Assembly: GCA_963810775.1 (NCBI GenBank)
Contig: CAWEOT010000014.1
Location: 395,688-459,687, forward strand
Source: DATBVX01 sp963810775
GTDB taxonomy: Bacteria > Pseudomonadota > Gammaproteobacteria > Steroidobacterales > Steroidobacteraceae
Direction: 5' to 3'
Length of the DNA stretch: 64,000 bases
Each line of letters starts with the position of its first letter. Positions within the stretch are counted from its first letter, which is position 1. The notes under the pieces are model-generated. The model ran no database searches, was not told the origin of the DNA, and was given only the letters and a program-made list of their open reading frames with translations. Position numbers and translations under genes: made by a program. Positions 41,963 to 50,929 of the stretch are shown here, in pieces.

Positions 41963-42328
41963 ATGAATGACACCGTACGACAGGACCCCGAAACTCAGAT
42001 CCAGGATCTGACTTTTACCGATGCTGCTGCCACCAAGGTCGGCGAGTTGATCCGTGGGGAAGCGAATCCCAACCTGAAGCTGCGCGTCTTCGTGCAAGGC
42101 GGAGGGTGCTCGGGATTTCAGTACGGTTTCACCTTTGACGAAAACATCGAGGAAGGCGACACCTGTGTCGAGAACCAGGGCGTGAAGCTGATCGTGGACC
42201 CGATGAGCTTCCAGTACCTGACGGGCGCGGAGATCGACTACCGCGAAGACCTCGAGGGCGCGCAGTTCGTGATCCGCAATCCGAACGCCACGACGACCTG
42301 CGGCTGCGGTTCGTCGTTTTCCGTCTGA
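41963..42328 (+). CDS. erpA: Iron-sulfur cluster insertion protein ErpA
   Basis: A-type carrier that passes Fe-S clusters to apoproteins. The 121-residue product has the three cluster-binding cysteines: one in VQGGGCSGFQYGF and two in TTTCGCGSSFSV at the C-terminus. An upstream in-frame ATG at 41921 adds 14 residues without family character. It is followed directly by ppx, whose frame continues from the erpA stop with no gap. Confidence 0.94.
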   Translation: MNDTVRQDPETQIQDLTFTDAAATKVGELIRGEANPNLKLRVFVQGGGCSGFQYGFTFDENIEEGDTCVENQGVKLIVDPMSFQYLTGAEIDYREDLEGAQFVIRNPNATTTCGCGSSFSV

Positions 42329-42331
42329 CCC

Positions 42332-43849
42332 CTGAGCAAAGCGCAAAGCAAAGTCCCTGATGTCATCGCGGCTGTCGATCTCGGATCGAACAGCTTCCAC
42401 ATGGTCGTGGCGCGCTATTCGCACGGCCAGCTCACGATCCTGGATCGCCTGCGCGAAATGGTGCGCCTCGCCGCCGGCCTGGACGATCAGGGGCGGCTCG
42501 ACAAGACCGTCACCCAGCGCGCACTCGAGTGCCTGCAGCGTTTCGGGCAACGCCTGCGCGACATGCACGCGGAAAGCGTGCGGGTCGTGGGCACCAATAC
42601 TCTGCGCAAGGCGCATCGCAAGCAGACCTTCCTGGAGCGGGCGCGCGACGCTTTGGGCCATCCAATCGAGATCATTTCCGGCATCGAAGAGGCGCGCCTC
42701 ATCTATCTCGGCGTCGCCAACACGATTCCCAACGACCCGGGCCGGCGGCTGGTGGTGGACATCGGCGGTGGCAGCACCGAGCTGATCATCGGCGAAGGGT
42801 TCAATCCGTTGCGGCTGGAGAGCCTGTACATGGGGTGCGTCGGCCTGAGCCTGGCACATTTTGGCGATGGCAAGATCTCCGAGAAGCGCCTGCGGCGCGC
42901 ACGTATGGCAGCGCGGCTCGAGCTCGAGCCAGTGCAGGCGGCGTTCCGGTCCCAGGGCTGGGAACACGCGGTGGGCAGTTCCGGCACGATCCGCGTCATC
43001 GCTGACAGCATCCGGCATTTCAATCCCGCCGCGGTCGCGATCACGGCCGAGGGCCTGGAACGCTTGATTCACGAGACCATCGACGCGGGCCACATCAGCG
43101 AAATTCGCTTACCGGAAGTGACCGCAGAGCGTGCGCCCGTGTTTCCTGGCGGCCTGGCGATTCTCGCGGAGCTGTTCGAAGCGCTCGAGATCGAGCAGAT
43201 GCGCGTCGCGGAGGGCGCGCTGCGCGAGGGATTGCTGTACGACATGATCGGCCGCTTCACTGCCGAGGATGCACGCACCCGTACCGTGCGGGGCATGCAG
43301 CAGCGCTACCACGTCGATGGCACCCAGGCGGAACGCGTGCAAGCGACGGCGCTCGATTTTCTGCGCCAGGTCGCGGCGTCATGGGGCCTGACTGATCCGC
43401 TCGCGGAGCTCGCGCTCGGCTGGGCGGCCGCTCTGCACGAGATCGGCCTCGACGTTTCGCACTCGCACTACCAGAAGCACGGTGCCTATCTCCTCGAGCA
43501 CGCCGACATGCCAGGATTTGCGCGCGAGGAACAGATGCTGCTGGCGGCGCTGGTCGGCGGTCACCGGCGCAAGATCGTGATGGTGGAAAACGACGAGCTG
43601 CTTCCGCCGTGGGACAAGAAGGCGCTGTACCTGGTGCTGTTGCTGCGACTCGCGGTGCTGATGCATCGCGGGCGCAGCACCGAGCAACTGCCACCTATCA
43701 CCGTACTACCGCGTGGCCAGTCTCTCACGGTGGAGTTTCCGCGCGGTTGGTTGAAGGATCATCCGCTCACGGTCGCGGACCTGCTGAACGAGGTCGAACA
43801 CTGGAAGGCAATCGGCTTCAGGCTGCGGGTGTTCGACTTTACCCACTGA
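42332..43849 (+). CDS. ppx: Exopolyphosphatase Ppx/GppA
   Basis: Processively hydrolyses inorganic polyphosphate; also acts on pppGpp in related proteins. The actin-like ATPase motifs are AAVDLGSNSFHMVVARY at the N-terminus, SGIEEARLIYLGVA, VVDIGGGSTELIIGEG and VGSSGTIRVIAD; a C-terminal HD-type domain has HEIGLDVSHSHYQKH. The conserved DLGSNSFHM lies upstream of the first ATG (42401), and in that frame the only start-like codon after the erpA stop is CTG 42332, giving about 505 residues. The gene overlaps convergent ppk1 by 11 bp, so synthesis and degradation of polyphosphate are encoded tail to tail. Confidence 0.9.
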   Translation: MSKAQSKVPDVIAAVDLGSNSFHMVVARYSHGQLTILDRLREMVRLAAGLDDQGRLDKTVTQRALECLQRFGQRLRDMHAESVRVVGTNTLRKAHRKQTFLERARDALGHPIEIISGIEEARLIYLGVANTIPNDPGRRLVVDIGGGSTELIIGEGFNPLRLESLYMGCVGLSLAHFGDGKISEKRLRRARMAARLELEPVQAAFRSQGWEHAVGSSGTIRVIADSIRHFNPAAVAITAEGLERLIHETIDAGHISEIRLPEVTAERAPVFPGGLAILAELFEALEIEQMRVAEGALREGLLYDMIGRFTAEDARTRTVRGMQQRYHVDGTQAERVQATALDFLRQVAASWGLTDPLAELALGWAAALHEIGLDVSHSHYQKHGAYLLEHADMPGFAREEQMLLAALVGGHRRKIVMVENDELLPPWDKKALYLVLLLRLAVLMHRGRSTEQLPPITVLPRGQSLTVEFPRGWLKDHPLTVADLLNEVEHWKAIGFRLRVFDFTH

Positions 43850-45923
43850 CACCGATCTGCCCCGGCGCCGCATAGGCCTCGAGCAGACGTTGCTGCGCGC
43901 TCACTGGGGCCGTATTGGACGAGTGCACGCGCGCATACGTTCCATCGGCATGCAGCTCCCAGGCTTGCGCCGTATCGCTGAGGTACAGCTCGAGATCGCG
44001 CAGGATGCGCTCGCGATGCTTCTGGCGCTGGATCGGGAAGGCGACCTCGATGCGGCGGAAGAAATTGCGTTCCATCCAGTCGGCACTGGAACAGTAGACC
44101 TCTTCCTCTCCGCCATTCATGAAGTAGTACACCCGCGAGTGCTCCAGGAACCGGCCGACAATCGAGCGCACACGGATATTCTCCGAGACGCCGGGTATGC
44201 CTGGCCGCACCGCGCAGATGCCACGCACGATCAGGTCGACACTGACGCCGGCGCCCGAGGCTTCGTAGAGCGTGCGAATGATCTCGGGCTCGATCAGGGC
44301 ATTCATCTTCGCGATGATGCGCGCCTTGCGTCCGGCACGCGCATGCTCGGCCTCGCGGGCGATCTTTTCCATGAGAGTCGTGTGCAGCGCAAACGGCGAC
44401 TGCACCAGCTTGCGCAGTTTCGGCACCTGCGTGAGGCTCGTGAGCTGCAGGAACAATTCGTGCAGATCCTCGCCGAGCGCTTCGTCGCAGGTGAACAGGC
44501 CGTAGTCGGTGTAGGCGCGCGCAGTCTTGATGTGATAGTTGCCGGTGCCGATGTGGCAGTAGCGGCGCAAGTGCCCGCCTTCGCGTCTGACCACCATGAT
44601 CAGCTTCGCATGCGTCTTATAGCCGACCACGCCGTACATCACGTGGGCACCGGCTTCCTGCAGCCGCGTCGCAAGCTCGATGTTGGCCGCTTCGTCGAAC
44701 CGCGCGCGCAACTCGATAATTACCGTGACGTCCTTGCCGGCCTGCGCCGCTTCGACCAACGCATCGACGATCTGTGAATCTGCGCCGGTGCGATACAGCG
44801 TCTGCTTGATCGCGAGCACCTCGTGATCCGCTGCGGCCTGTCGCACGAAGTCCGCCACTGGCGTGAAGCTCTGGTAGGGGTGCTGCAGCAGGACGTCCTT
44901 GTGCCGCATCACGGCAAACAAATCGACCTGCCCCTGCAGGCGCCTGGGAATTCCGGCGGTGAAGGCTGGGTACTTGAGGTCGGGCCGATCGACGAGATCG
45001 TAGATCGCCATCAGCCGGTTGAGGTTGACCGGGCCATCGACCTGGTACAGATCGCTCGGCGTGAGTGCGAAGTGATTCAGCAGAAAGTCGGTGAGGTCAC
45101 GCGGGCAGTCGTGCGCCGTCTCGATGCGCACTGCTTCACCGTAGCGCCGCTGTGCCAGCTCGCCCTCCACGGCACGCAACAGGTCATCGACTTCCTCCTC
45201 GTCGACGAACAGGTCGCTGTTGCGCGTGACACGAAACTGGTAGCAACCAAGCATTTGCATCCCGGCAAACAGCTTCGCCACGAATGCCTCCACGATTGCC
45301 GACAGATAGATGAAATCGCGCTGTCCGCCCTCGCTCGGCACGCGAATGATGCGTGGCAGTGAGCGCGGCGCCTGCACGATGGCGAGAGTCGTGTTGCGCC
45401 CGAAAGCATCCTTACCCTTGACCTGCACGATGAAGTTCAGGCTCTTGTTCTGAATGCGTGGGAACGGGCGCGCGGGATCGAGCGCGAGCGGTGTCAGGAC
45501 CGGCTCGACTTCCTTGTCGAAATGATCCTCGAGCCAGCGAGCCTGCTCAGGGGTCCAGTTGCCTGGATGCGTGAAGCGGATGCCATTCGCTTCCATTGCC
45601 GGGGTCAGCACGTCGTTCAGGAGCGCGTATTGCTGCTGCACCAGCCGCGTCGCACGCTCGTGAATCGCAGTCTGCTGTTCGGGCAGGGACAAGGCGTCCG
45701 GGCCAGCATCCACCGCGCCGAGCTCCAGGCGCTGCTTCAGGCTCGAGACGCGGATCTCGAAGAATTCATCGAGATTGCTGCAGGAAATGCCGAGAAAGCG
45801 TACGCGTTCCAGAAGTGGGAGCGTGGAGTCCTTGCATTGATCCAGTACCCGCTGATTGAACTCGAGAAAGCTGAGCTCGCGGTTGATGTAGAACTGCGGG
45901 GACTTGAGATACGGGGCATCCAT
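43839..45923 (-). CDS. ppk1: Polyphosphate kinase
   Basis: Makes long-chain polyphosphate from ATP reversibly, at the membrane. The 694-residue protein has all four PPK domains: INRELSFLEFNQRVLDQ at the N-terminus, HPYQSFTPVADFVRQAA, the phosphorylated-His region YCHIGTGNYHIKTARAYTDYG and the second active-site block near NGGEEEVYCSSADWMERNFF. It starts at ATG 45923. Length and motifs are complete. Confidence 0.96.
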   Translation of the reverse strand: MDAPYLKSPQFYINRELSFLEFNQRVLDQCKDSTLPLLERVRFLGISCSNLDEFFEIRVSSLKQRLELGAVDAGPDALSLPEQQTAIHERATRLVQQQYALLNDVLTPAMEANGIRFTHPGNWTPEQARWLEDHFDKEVEPVLTPLALDPARPFPRIQNKSLNFIVQVKGKDAFGRNTTLAIVQAPRSLPRIIRVPSEGGQRDFIYLSAIVEAFVAKLFAGMQMLGCYQFRVTRNSDLFVDEEEVDDLLRAVEGELAQRRYGEAVRIETAHDCPRDLTDFLLNHFALTPSDLYQVDGPVNLNRLMAIYDLVDRPDLKYPAFTAGIPRRLQGQVDLFAVMRHKDVLLQHPYQSFTPVADFVRQAAADHEVLAIKQTLYRTGADSQIVDALVEAAQAGKDVTVIIELRARFDEAANIELATRLQEAGAHVMYGVVGYKTHAKLIMVVRREGGHLRRYCHIGTGNYHIKTARAYTDYGLFTCDEALGEDLHELFLQLTSLTQVPKLRKLVQSPFALHTTLMEKIAREAEHARAGRKARIIAKMNALIEPEIIRTLYEASGAGVSVDLIVRGICAVRPGIPGVSENIRVRSIVGRFLEHSRVYYFMNGGEEEVYCSSADWMERNFFRRIEVAFPIQRQKHRERILRDLELYLSDTAQAWELHADGTYARVHSSNTAPVSAQQRLLEAYAAPGQIGVSG

Positions 45924-45968
45924 CGGCGCGGCCTATTGTGAACGCAAAGAATATCAGCACGTGCGGTA

Positions 45969-47090
45969 TTACGAATGTATGACGTGGGTGCCGGCGGGGT
46001 GTATGGAGCCGAGCACCACCCGGTGGCGAGCCCCTGTTACTGAAGGAAGATTGCCGGGCAGGCCCGCCAGCGTCCGGGATGCAAGCCACGCAAAGGCGGC
46101 GGCTTCGACGTAGTCCGGGTCCAGGTTGAATGCTGCGGTCGTCGTGACGATGGCCGTCAAGTGTGTCTCGAGGCGGCGCCGCAGCTCGCGGTTGTGCGCG
46201 CCACCACCACACAGCAAGGCGCGCTGCACATGCCCGACCTGCTGACAGGCAGTCGCAATGCTGTGCGCGGTGAGCTCGCACAATGTGCTCTGCACATCGA
46301 CGGGCGAGGGCGCGGACTTGAGTGCGCCGAGATGTGTGTCCAGCCAATCGAGATTGAACAGTTCCCGCCCGGTGCTCTTGGGGGGCGGCTTGGAGAAGAA
46401 CGGTTCTGACAGCAATGATCGCAGGAGTCCCGCATCCACCTGTCCGCTGGCCGCCCACTCGCCGTCCCGGTCGAAGGAGATGCCACGATGGCGTTCCGAC
46501 CAGCCATCCATCAGGCAGTTGCCGGGTCCGGTATCGAAACCGATAGGAGCATCGTCCGGCGGCAACCAGGTAATGTTGCCGATGCCGCCGATGTTGATCA
46601 CTGCGCGCGCTTCCGACGCGCTGCCGAGCACGGCCTGGTGCAAAGCTGGCGCCAACGGCGCTCCTTCACCTCCCGCGGCCACGTCACGACGACGGAAATC
46701 TGCCACGGTCGTAATGCCGGTGCGTTCGGCAATGATGTCCGGGTTGCCGATCTGCCAGGTAAATGGATGTGCGCCACTCGGCTGATGACGCAGTGTCTGA
46801 CCATGGCTTCCGATCGCAGTGATCTGCGCTCCGTGCACATTGGCTTCTCGCAACAACTGCAGCGCGGCGGCGGCAAACGCTTCGCCAATCGCGGTATCAA
46901 GCGCGCCGACCTCATCGAGGCCGACCCCCACAGGACGCGATATCAGACGGAAAAGCTGCTCACGAAGTGACGACGCATACGGAACGGCACGTGCGTGTTG
47001 GACTGCGCAACGCGCGCCATCGATCTCAACCAGCGCCGCGTCGATGGCGTCCATGCTGGTGCCTGAGATCAGCCCGATGTACAGGGCCAT
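45969..47090 (-). CDS. anmK: Anhydro-N-acetylmuramic acid kinase
   Basis: Phosphorylates anhydro-MurNAc from recycled cell wall to MurNAc-6-phosphate. The 373-residue kinase of the ASKHA fold has LISGTSMDAIDAALVEIDG, GSHGQTLRHQP, LGSASEARAVINIGGIGNIT, GFDTGPGNCLMDGWSERHRG and LLCGGGAHNRELRRRL. Its substrate derives from muropeptides processed by AmpD (7668) and by endopeptidases such as the M23 enzyme upstream; anmK starts 17 bp after that gene. Confidence 0.95.
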   Translation of the reverse strand: MALYIGLISGTSMDAIDAALVEIDGARCAVQHARAVPYASSLREQLFRLISRPVGVGLDEVGALDTAIGEAFAAAALQLLREANVHGAQITAIGSHGQTLRHQPSGAHPFTWQIGNPDIIAERTGITTVADFRRRDVAAGGEGAPLAPALHQAVLGSASEARAVINIGGIGNITWLPPDDAPIGFDTGPGNCLMDGWSERHRGISFDRDGEWAASGQVDAGLLRSLLSEPFFSKPPPKSTGRELFNLDWLDTHLGALKSAPSPVDVQSTLCELTAHSIATACQQVGHVQRALLCGGGAHNRELRRRLETHLTAIVTTTAAFNLDPDYVEAAAFAWLASRTLAGLPGNLPSVTGARHRVVLGSIHPAGTHVIHS

Positions 47091-47106
47091 CGTCGGAGTG
47101 CTGCGA

Positions 47107-48474
47107 TCAGCGGTTGGCGAGGAGCGCGCCGCTCGCGAGCTGGTCGAGCTCCGCGAGATCGGGTGCCGTGCGCATCATGAAGTCGGCGCGCAGATCAGCG
47201 GCGATCGGTGTCGCATCCGGCAATTTCACGGTTTGCGGATTGCGATGCGCGCCATTGATCCGATATTCGTAGTGCAGGTGCGGACCGGTCGCGAGGCCGG
47301 TACTGCCGACGTAGCCGATCACCTGCCCCTGGCGGACGCGTGAGCCCTGGGCCACGCCGCGGGCAAAGCGGGAAAGGTGGCCGTAGAGCGTCGTAACGCC
47401 GCCGCCGTGCTCGAGCACGATCGCATTGCCGTAGCCGCCGGAGCGTCCGCGCGACTGCACGCGGCCAGCGCCCGCAGCACGCACTGGCGTACCGGTCGGC
47501 GCCGCATAGTCCACGCCCTTGTGAGCGCGAATCGTATTGAGAATCGGGTGCGCGCGGCGCGAGTTGAAGCGCGAGCTGATGCGCGTGAAGTCCACGGGCG
47601 CACGCAGGAAAGCCTTGTGCATGCTGCGTCCGTCAGGCGCGAAATAATCCGTGCTGCCGTCGGGGAGCTGGTAGCGCACCGCGCGGAACGTGCGCCCAGC
47701 GTTGACGAATTGCGCCGCGACGATCGGCCCGTCGCCCACGAGCGAGCCGTCCTGCCACGCCTGCTGGTAGATCACGCTGAATTCATCGCCTCCTCGTATG
47801 TCGAGGACGAAGTCGATGTCCCAGCCGAAGATGTTCGCGAGCGCCAACGCCGTCTGATCGGAAATGCCAGCCGCAGCCGCGGCTTCGAACAGTGAGGTGG
47901 TGATGCGGCCGCGCTTGGCCACGACGCTCGATTCGATCGGGTTCTCGATGATTTCAGCCTCGAAACCCGCGGCTTCGCGTTGTACGGAAAGCGTCTGCGT
48001 AAGGCTGATCTGGCGCTTCAGTCCCTGCAGGTCGCCATTGGCATGGGTGACAGTGATCTGATCACCGGGTCTGAGCAGGTCGAGCCCCTCGCGAATGCCA
48101 GGCAGCAGGCGGATGCTCGCGAGGTCCGTGAGGCTCAGGTCGAGGCGGCGGAAAATCCGGTCCAGTGTGTCGTGGCGCCCGACCACCACGTCGATCGTGT
48201 CGAAAGGGAATGAGGCGGCGACCGGCTTGGCGGTCATGTCGATTATCGGAAGTGCGCCGGGGTTGCTACTCGCGGGCGACGTCACGGCCGGTGCCACGCT
48301 GCCGAGATCAGGCGCAACGTAACCCGGGCGCGAGACGAAGCCGCTCAGCGAGTAGGCGGCGACGACAGCGAGAACCAGCGAAGCAAGACCGGCGAATACG
48401 CGCAGCCGCCGCTGCTTGGGCGGCGCCTCGCGATCACGGTAATCGACGCGCAGTAAGGTAGTAGGCGAGGTCAC
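47107..48474 (-). CDS. M23 peptidoglycan DD-metalloendopeptidase with OapA/LysM-like domain
   Basis: Periplasmic zinc endopeptidase cutting peptidoglycan crosslinks. The 455-residue protein has a cytoplasmic basic start, one transmembrane segment (AGLASLVLAVVAAYSLSGFV), an OapA/LysM-like wall-binding domain (VVGRHDTLDRIFRRLDLSLT), and a lysostaphin-type M23 domain with HPILNTIRAHKGVDYAAPTG, GNAIVLEHGGGVTTLYGHLS and TGLATGPHLHYEYR (zinc and catalytic His). GTG 48474 is the start. Immediately followed by anmK; divergent from tyrS. Resembles MepM/YebA. Confidence 0.93.
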   Translation of the reverse strand: MTSPTTLLRVDYRDREAPPKQRRLRVFAGLASLVLAVVAAYSLSGFVSRPGYVAPDLGSVAPAVTSPASSNPGALPIIDMTAKPVAASFPFDTIDVVVGRHDTLDRIFRRLDLSLTDLASIRLLPGIREGLDLLRPGDQITVTHANGDLQGLKRQISLTQTLSVQREAAGFEAEIIENPIESSVVAKRGRITTSLFEAAAAAGISDQTALALANIFGWDIDFVLDIRGGDEFSVIYQQAWQDGSLVGDGPIVAAQFVNAGRTFRAVRYQLPDGSTDYFAPDGRSMHKAFLRAPVDFTRISSRFNSRRAHPILNTIRAHKGVDYAAPTGTPVRAAGAGRVQSRGRSGGYGNAIVLEHGGGVTTLYGHLSRFARGVAQGSRVRQGQVIGYVGSTGLATGPHLHYEYRINGAHRNPQTVKLPDATPIAADLRADFMMRTAPDLAELDQLASGALLANR

Positions 48475-48676
48475 GAATCAAAAGCCAACCAAAACAGGCG
48501 CTTAAACTATCTGCCGCAGTGCGTGCGGTCAACCGTTTCTTGCGGCCCGAGGCCATACAGATGTTGATCCTGTGGAGCACTTCGCGTTCGGCTGGCGCAG
48601 GGCTGAGAGCCAAGTCTGAATTGCGCAGCGCAACGCGTGACTCTAGAGTGCCGAGTCCAAAAGTGCAGGAGACCGC

Positions 48677-49885
48677 ATGCGTTCCGCAGACGAACAACTG
48701 CTCGAATTTCGCCGCGGCGCGCAGGAAATCCTGCTCGAAGATGACCTGAAGAGAAAGCTTTCCCGTGGCATACCGCTACGTGTGAAGGCGGGCTTCGATC
48801 CTACAGCGCCCGACCTGCACCTCGGGCACACCGTCCTCATCAACAAGCTGCGCCAGTTCCAGGATTTTGGCCACGAAGTCATCTTCCTGATCGGCGACTT
48901 CACCAGCCTCATCGGCGATCCGAGCGGACGCAATGCGACGCGCCCGCGGCTGACTCCCGAGGAAGTGAAGGAAAATGCGCGCACCTACGAACGGCAGATC
49001 TTCAAGATCCTCGATCGCAAGAAAACCATCATCGACTTCAATTCGCGCTGGATGAGCGCGATGAGCGCCGCCGGGCTGATCGAAATCGCTGCCAAACACA
49101 CCGTGGCGCGCATGCTCGAGCGCGACGATTTCGCGAAACGCTATCGTGCCGGGCAGCCCATTGCCGTCCATGAATTCCTGTACCCGCTGGTGCAAGGCTA
49201 CGACTCCGTGGCGCTCAAGGCCGATGTCGAGCTGGGCGGCACGGATCAGAAGTTCAATCTCCTCGTCGGCCGCCAACTGCAGGAAGCATATGGCCAGGAG
49301 CCGCAGGTCGTGTTGACGATGCCGCTGCTCGAAGGCCTGGACGGCGTGCAGAAGATGTCGAAGTCGCTCGGCAACTACGTGGGTATCGACGAGCAGCCCA
49401 ATGATATGTTCGGCAAGCTGATGTCGATTTCTGATGAGCTCATGTGGCGCTACTACGAGCTGTTGAGTTTTCGGTCCAGTGCCGAGATTGGGGAGCTGCG
49501 CCGCCAGGTAGCAGAGGGCCACAACCCGCGCGATGTGAAATTCGAGCTGGCAAAGGAGATCGTCGAACGGTTTCATGACCAGCGCGCGGCGCAAGCTGCG
49601 CATGCCGATTTCATCGCGCGCTTTCAGAAGGGTCAACTGCCCGCGGAGATGCGCAAGGTCACCATCGAAGTTGGACCGGCCAAGATCAAGATTGCGAACC
49701 TCCTCAAGGAAGCAGGACTCGCCCAGAGCACGACTTCGGCGTACCGGCTGATTGATCAGGGCGCTGTGCGGGTAGGGGGCGATAAACTCAGCGATCGAGA
49801 CAGACTGATCGGTGAAGGCACATACATCGTTCAGGTCGGCAAACGAGACTTCGCCGAGGTGACCGTGAGCTACAAGGTTGCCTGA
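48677..49885 (+). CDS. tyrS: Tyrosyl-tRNA synthetase
   Basis: Class I aminoacyl-tRNA synthetase charging tRNA-Tyr. The 402-residue enzyme has the HIGH-like FDPTAPDLHLGHTVLINKLR, GDFTSLIGDPSGRN, the KMSKS loop (GVQKMSKSLGNYVG) and a C-terminal S4 RNA-binding domain (LAQSTTSAYRLIDQGAVRVG). In pseudomonads the rrn operon follows tyrS closely; here a 7.4-kb three-gene insertion separates them. Confidence 0.96.
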   Translation: MRSADEQLLEFRRGAQEILLEDDLKRKLSRGIPLRVKAGFDPTAPDLHLGHTVLINKLRQFQDFGHEVIFLIGDFTSLIGDPSGRNATRPRLTPEEVKENARTYERQIFKILDRKKTIIDFNSRWMSAMSAAGLIEIAAKHTVARMLERDDFAKRYRAGQPIAVHEFLYPLVQGYDSVALKADVELGGTDQKFNLLVGRQLQEAYGQEPQVVLTMPLLEGLDGVQKMSKSLGNYVGIDEQPNDMFGKLMSISDELMWRYYELLSFRSSAEIGELRRQVAEGHNPRDVKFELAKEIVERFHDQRAAQAAHADFIARFQKGQLPAEMRKVTIEVGPAKIKIANLLKEAGLAQSTTSAYRLIDQGAVRVGGDKLSDRDRLIGEGTYIVQVGKRDFAEVTVSYKVA

Positions 49886-49932
49886 GCCGTCCTCGGTGCC
49901 GACCGCAGGGAACGCAGACTGGTACAAAGCGC

Positions 49933-50907
49933 ATGAGCCTCAGGGAGGGACTGCAACGGGAAGTCGCCGCGTCCATTGAGACGCTCGAGCGACGTCTCGT
50001 CTCCAGCGGCGATACTCGGGAAAAGCGCGCAGTTGCTGCAGCGCTCATTGTGCTGAGTGACGAGCAACAGCGGCTGAAGCAGCCTGATCTGCTGGTCACC
50101 CTACAGTCGCTGGCGGCTGCTCGAGATGAGCTGGAGAGAGTGGTTGGCGCCACGCGCTTCGGCCCGTTCGATGGATATCTCTGTGCGCTCGAACATCATC
50201 TCGTGCGGATCGATCGCATCTCCGGGAGGCTCCACGCCCAGCTTGCGCTGCCGAAAGCCGCCTTGTCTTGGCCGCGCGCAGGCGCGCCGAAGCGGCCGCC
50301 TGGACGCCGCACTAGCGCGCGCGGTGTGCCGGCTCTCAAACAGCCGATCGTCAGCACGAAGTTCGCCGATCTGCGTGCAGAGTATGAACGCTGCTATTCG
50401 AAATGCAGCGCGCGCCCCGAGTGTCGAGCCACCGTTGGCTACTACGTGAGGAGGCTGCGCGCAGGACAAGAGAACTACGAGCTCGTGCAGTCAGCGCTCG
50501 GCATACCGTGGGGGTTGGTCGGCGTGATCCACGCGATGGAATGCGGTTTCAATTTTTCCTGCCACTTGCACAATGGCGACCCGCTAACCGCGCGGACGTC
50601 CCACGTGCCAAAGGGTCGACCGGTCGGACCGGAGCCGCCGTTTACCTGGCTGCAAAGCGCTGTTGACGCGCTACAGTTGCGCAAGCTCAACGAGGTGACC
50701 GACTGGTCTGTGCCTCACCTTCTCTTTCTGCTCGAGGGCTACAACGGTTTCGGCTATCGCCGTCACGGCGTGCCGACACCTTATCTGTGGAGTTTCTCCA
50801 ACCTTTACTCACAGGGTAAGTTCACGCAGGACGGGAAGTTCGATCCGAACGCGGTCAGCAGACAATGTGGGGCCGCGCTCATGTTGAAGGAAGTCCTAAA
50901 CGCGTAG
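49933..50907 (+). CDS. Lysozyme-like protein with helical N-terminal domain
   Basis: A 324-residue protein with no signal peptide. Residues 1-125 are mostly helical (VAASIETLERRLVSSGD, LVTLQSLAAARDELERV), followed by a basic linker (SWPRAGAPKRPPGRRTSARG). From about 155 to the end a lysozyme-superfamily-like domain appears: GIPWGLVGVIHAMECGFNFS with a candidate catalytic Glu203, CHLHNGDPLTARTSHVPKGR, LLFLLEGYNGFGYRRHGVPT, PYLWSFSNLYSQGKFT and KFDPNAVSRQCGAALMLKEV. Similar domains occur in peptidoglycan-binding and phage-lysin-like proteins, so cleavage of glycan is likely but unproven. It starts 47 bp after tyrS, and the caspase gene follows after 22 bp. Confidence 0.75.
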   Translation: MSLREGLQREVAASIETLERRLVSSGDTREKRAVAAALIVLSDEQQRLKQPDLLVTLQSLAAARDELERVVGATRFGPFDGYLCALEHHLVRIDRISGRLHAQLALPKAALSWPRAGAPKRPPGRRTSARGVPALKQPIVSTKFADLRAEYERCYSKCSARPECRATVGYYVRRLRAGQENYELVQSALGIPWGLVGVIHAMECGFNFSCHLHNGDPLTARTSHVPKGRPVGPEPPFTWLQSAVDALQLRKLNEVTDWSVPHLLFLLEGYNGFGYRRHGVPTPYLWSFSNLYSQGKFTQDGKFDPNAVSRQCGAALMLKEVLNA

Positions 50908-50929
50908 TTGCTGCTCAGGGAGTTCAGGC

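Noticed and set aside
41783..43093. 436-codon minus-strand open frame across bactofilin, erpA and ppx
   Set aside because: Overlaps three genes with complete family motifs on the plus strand; shadow frame.
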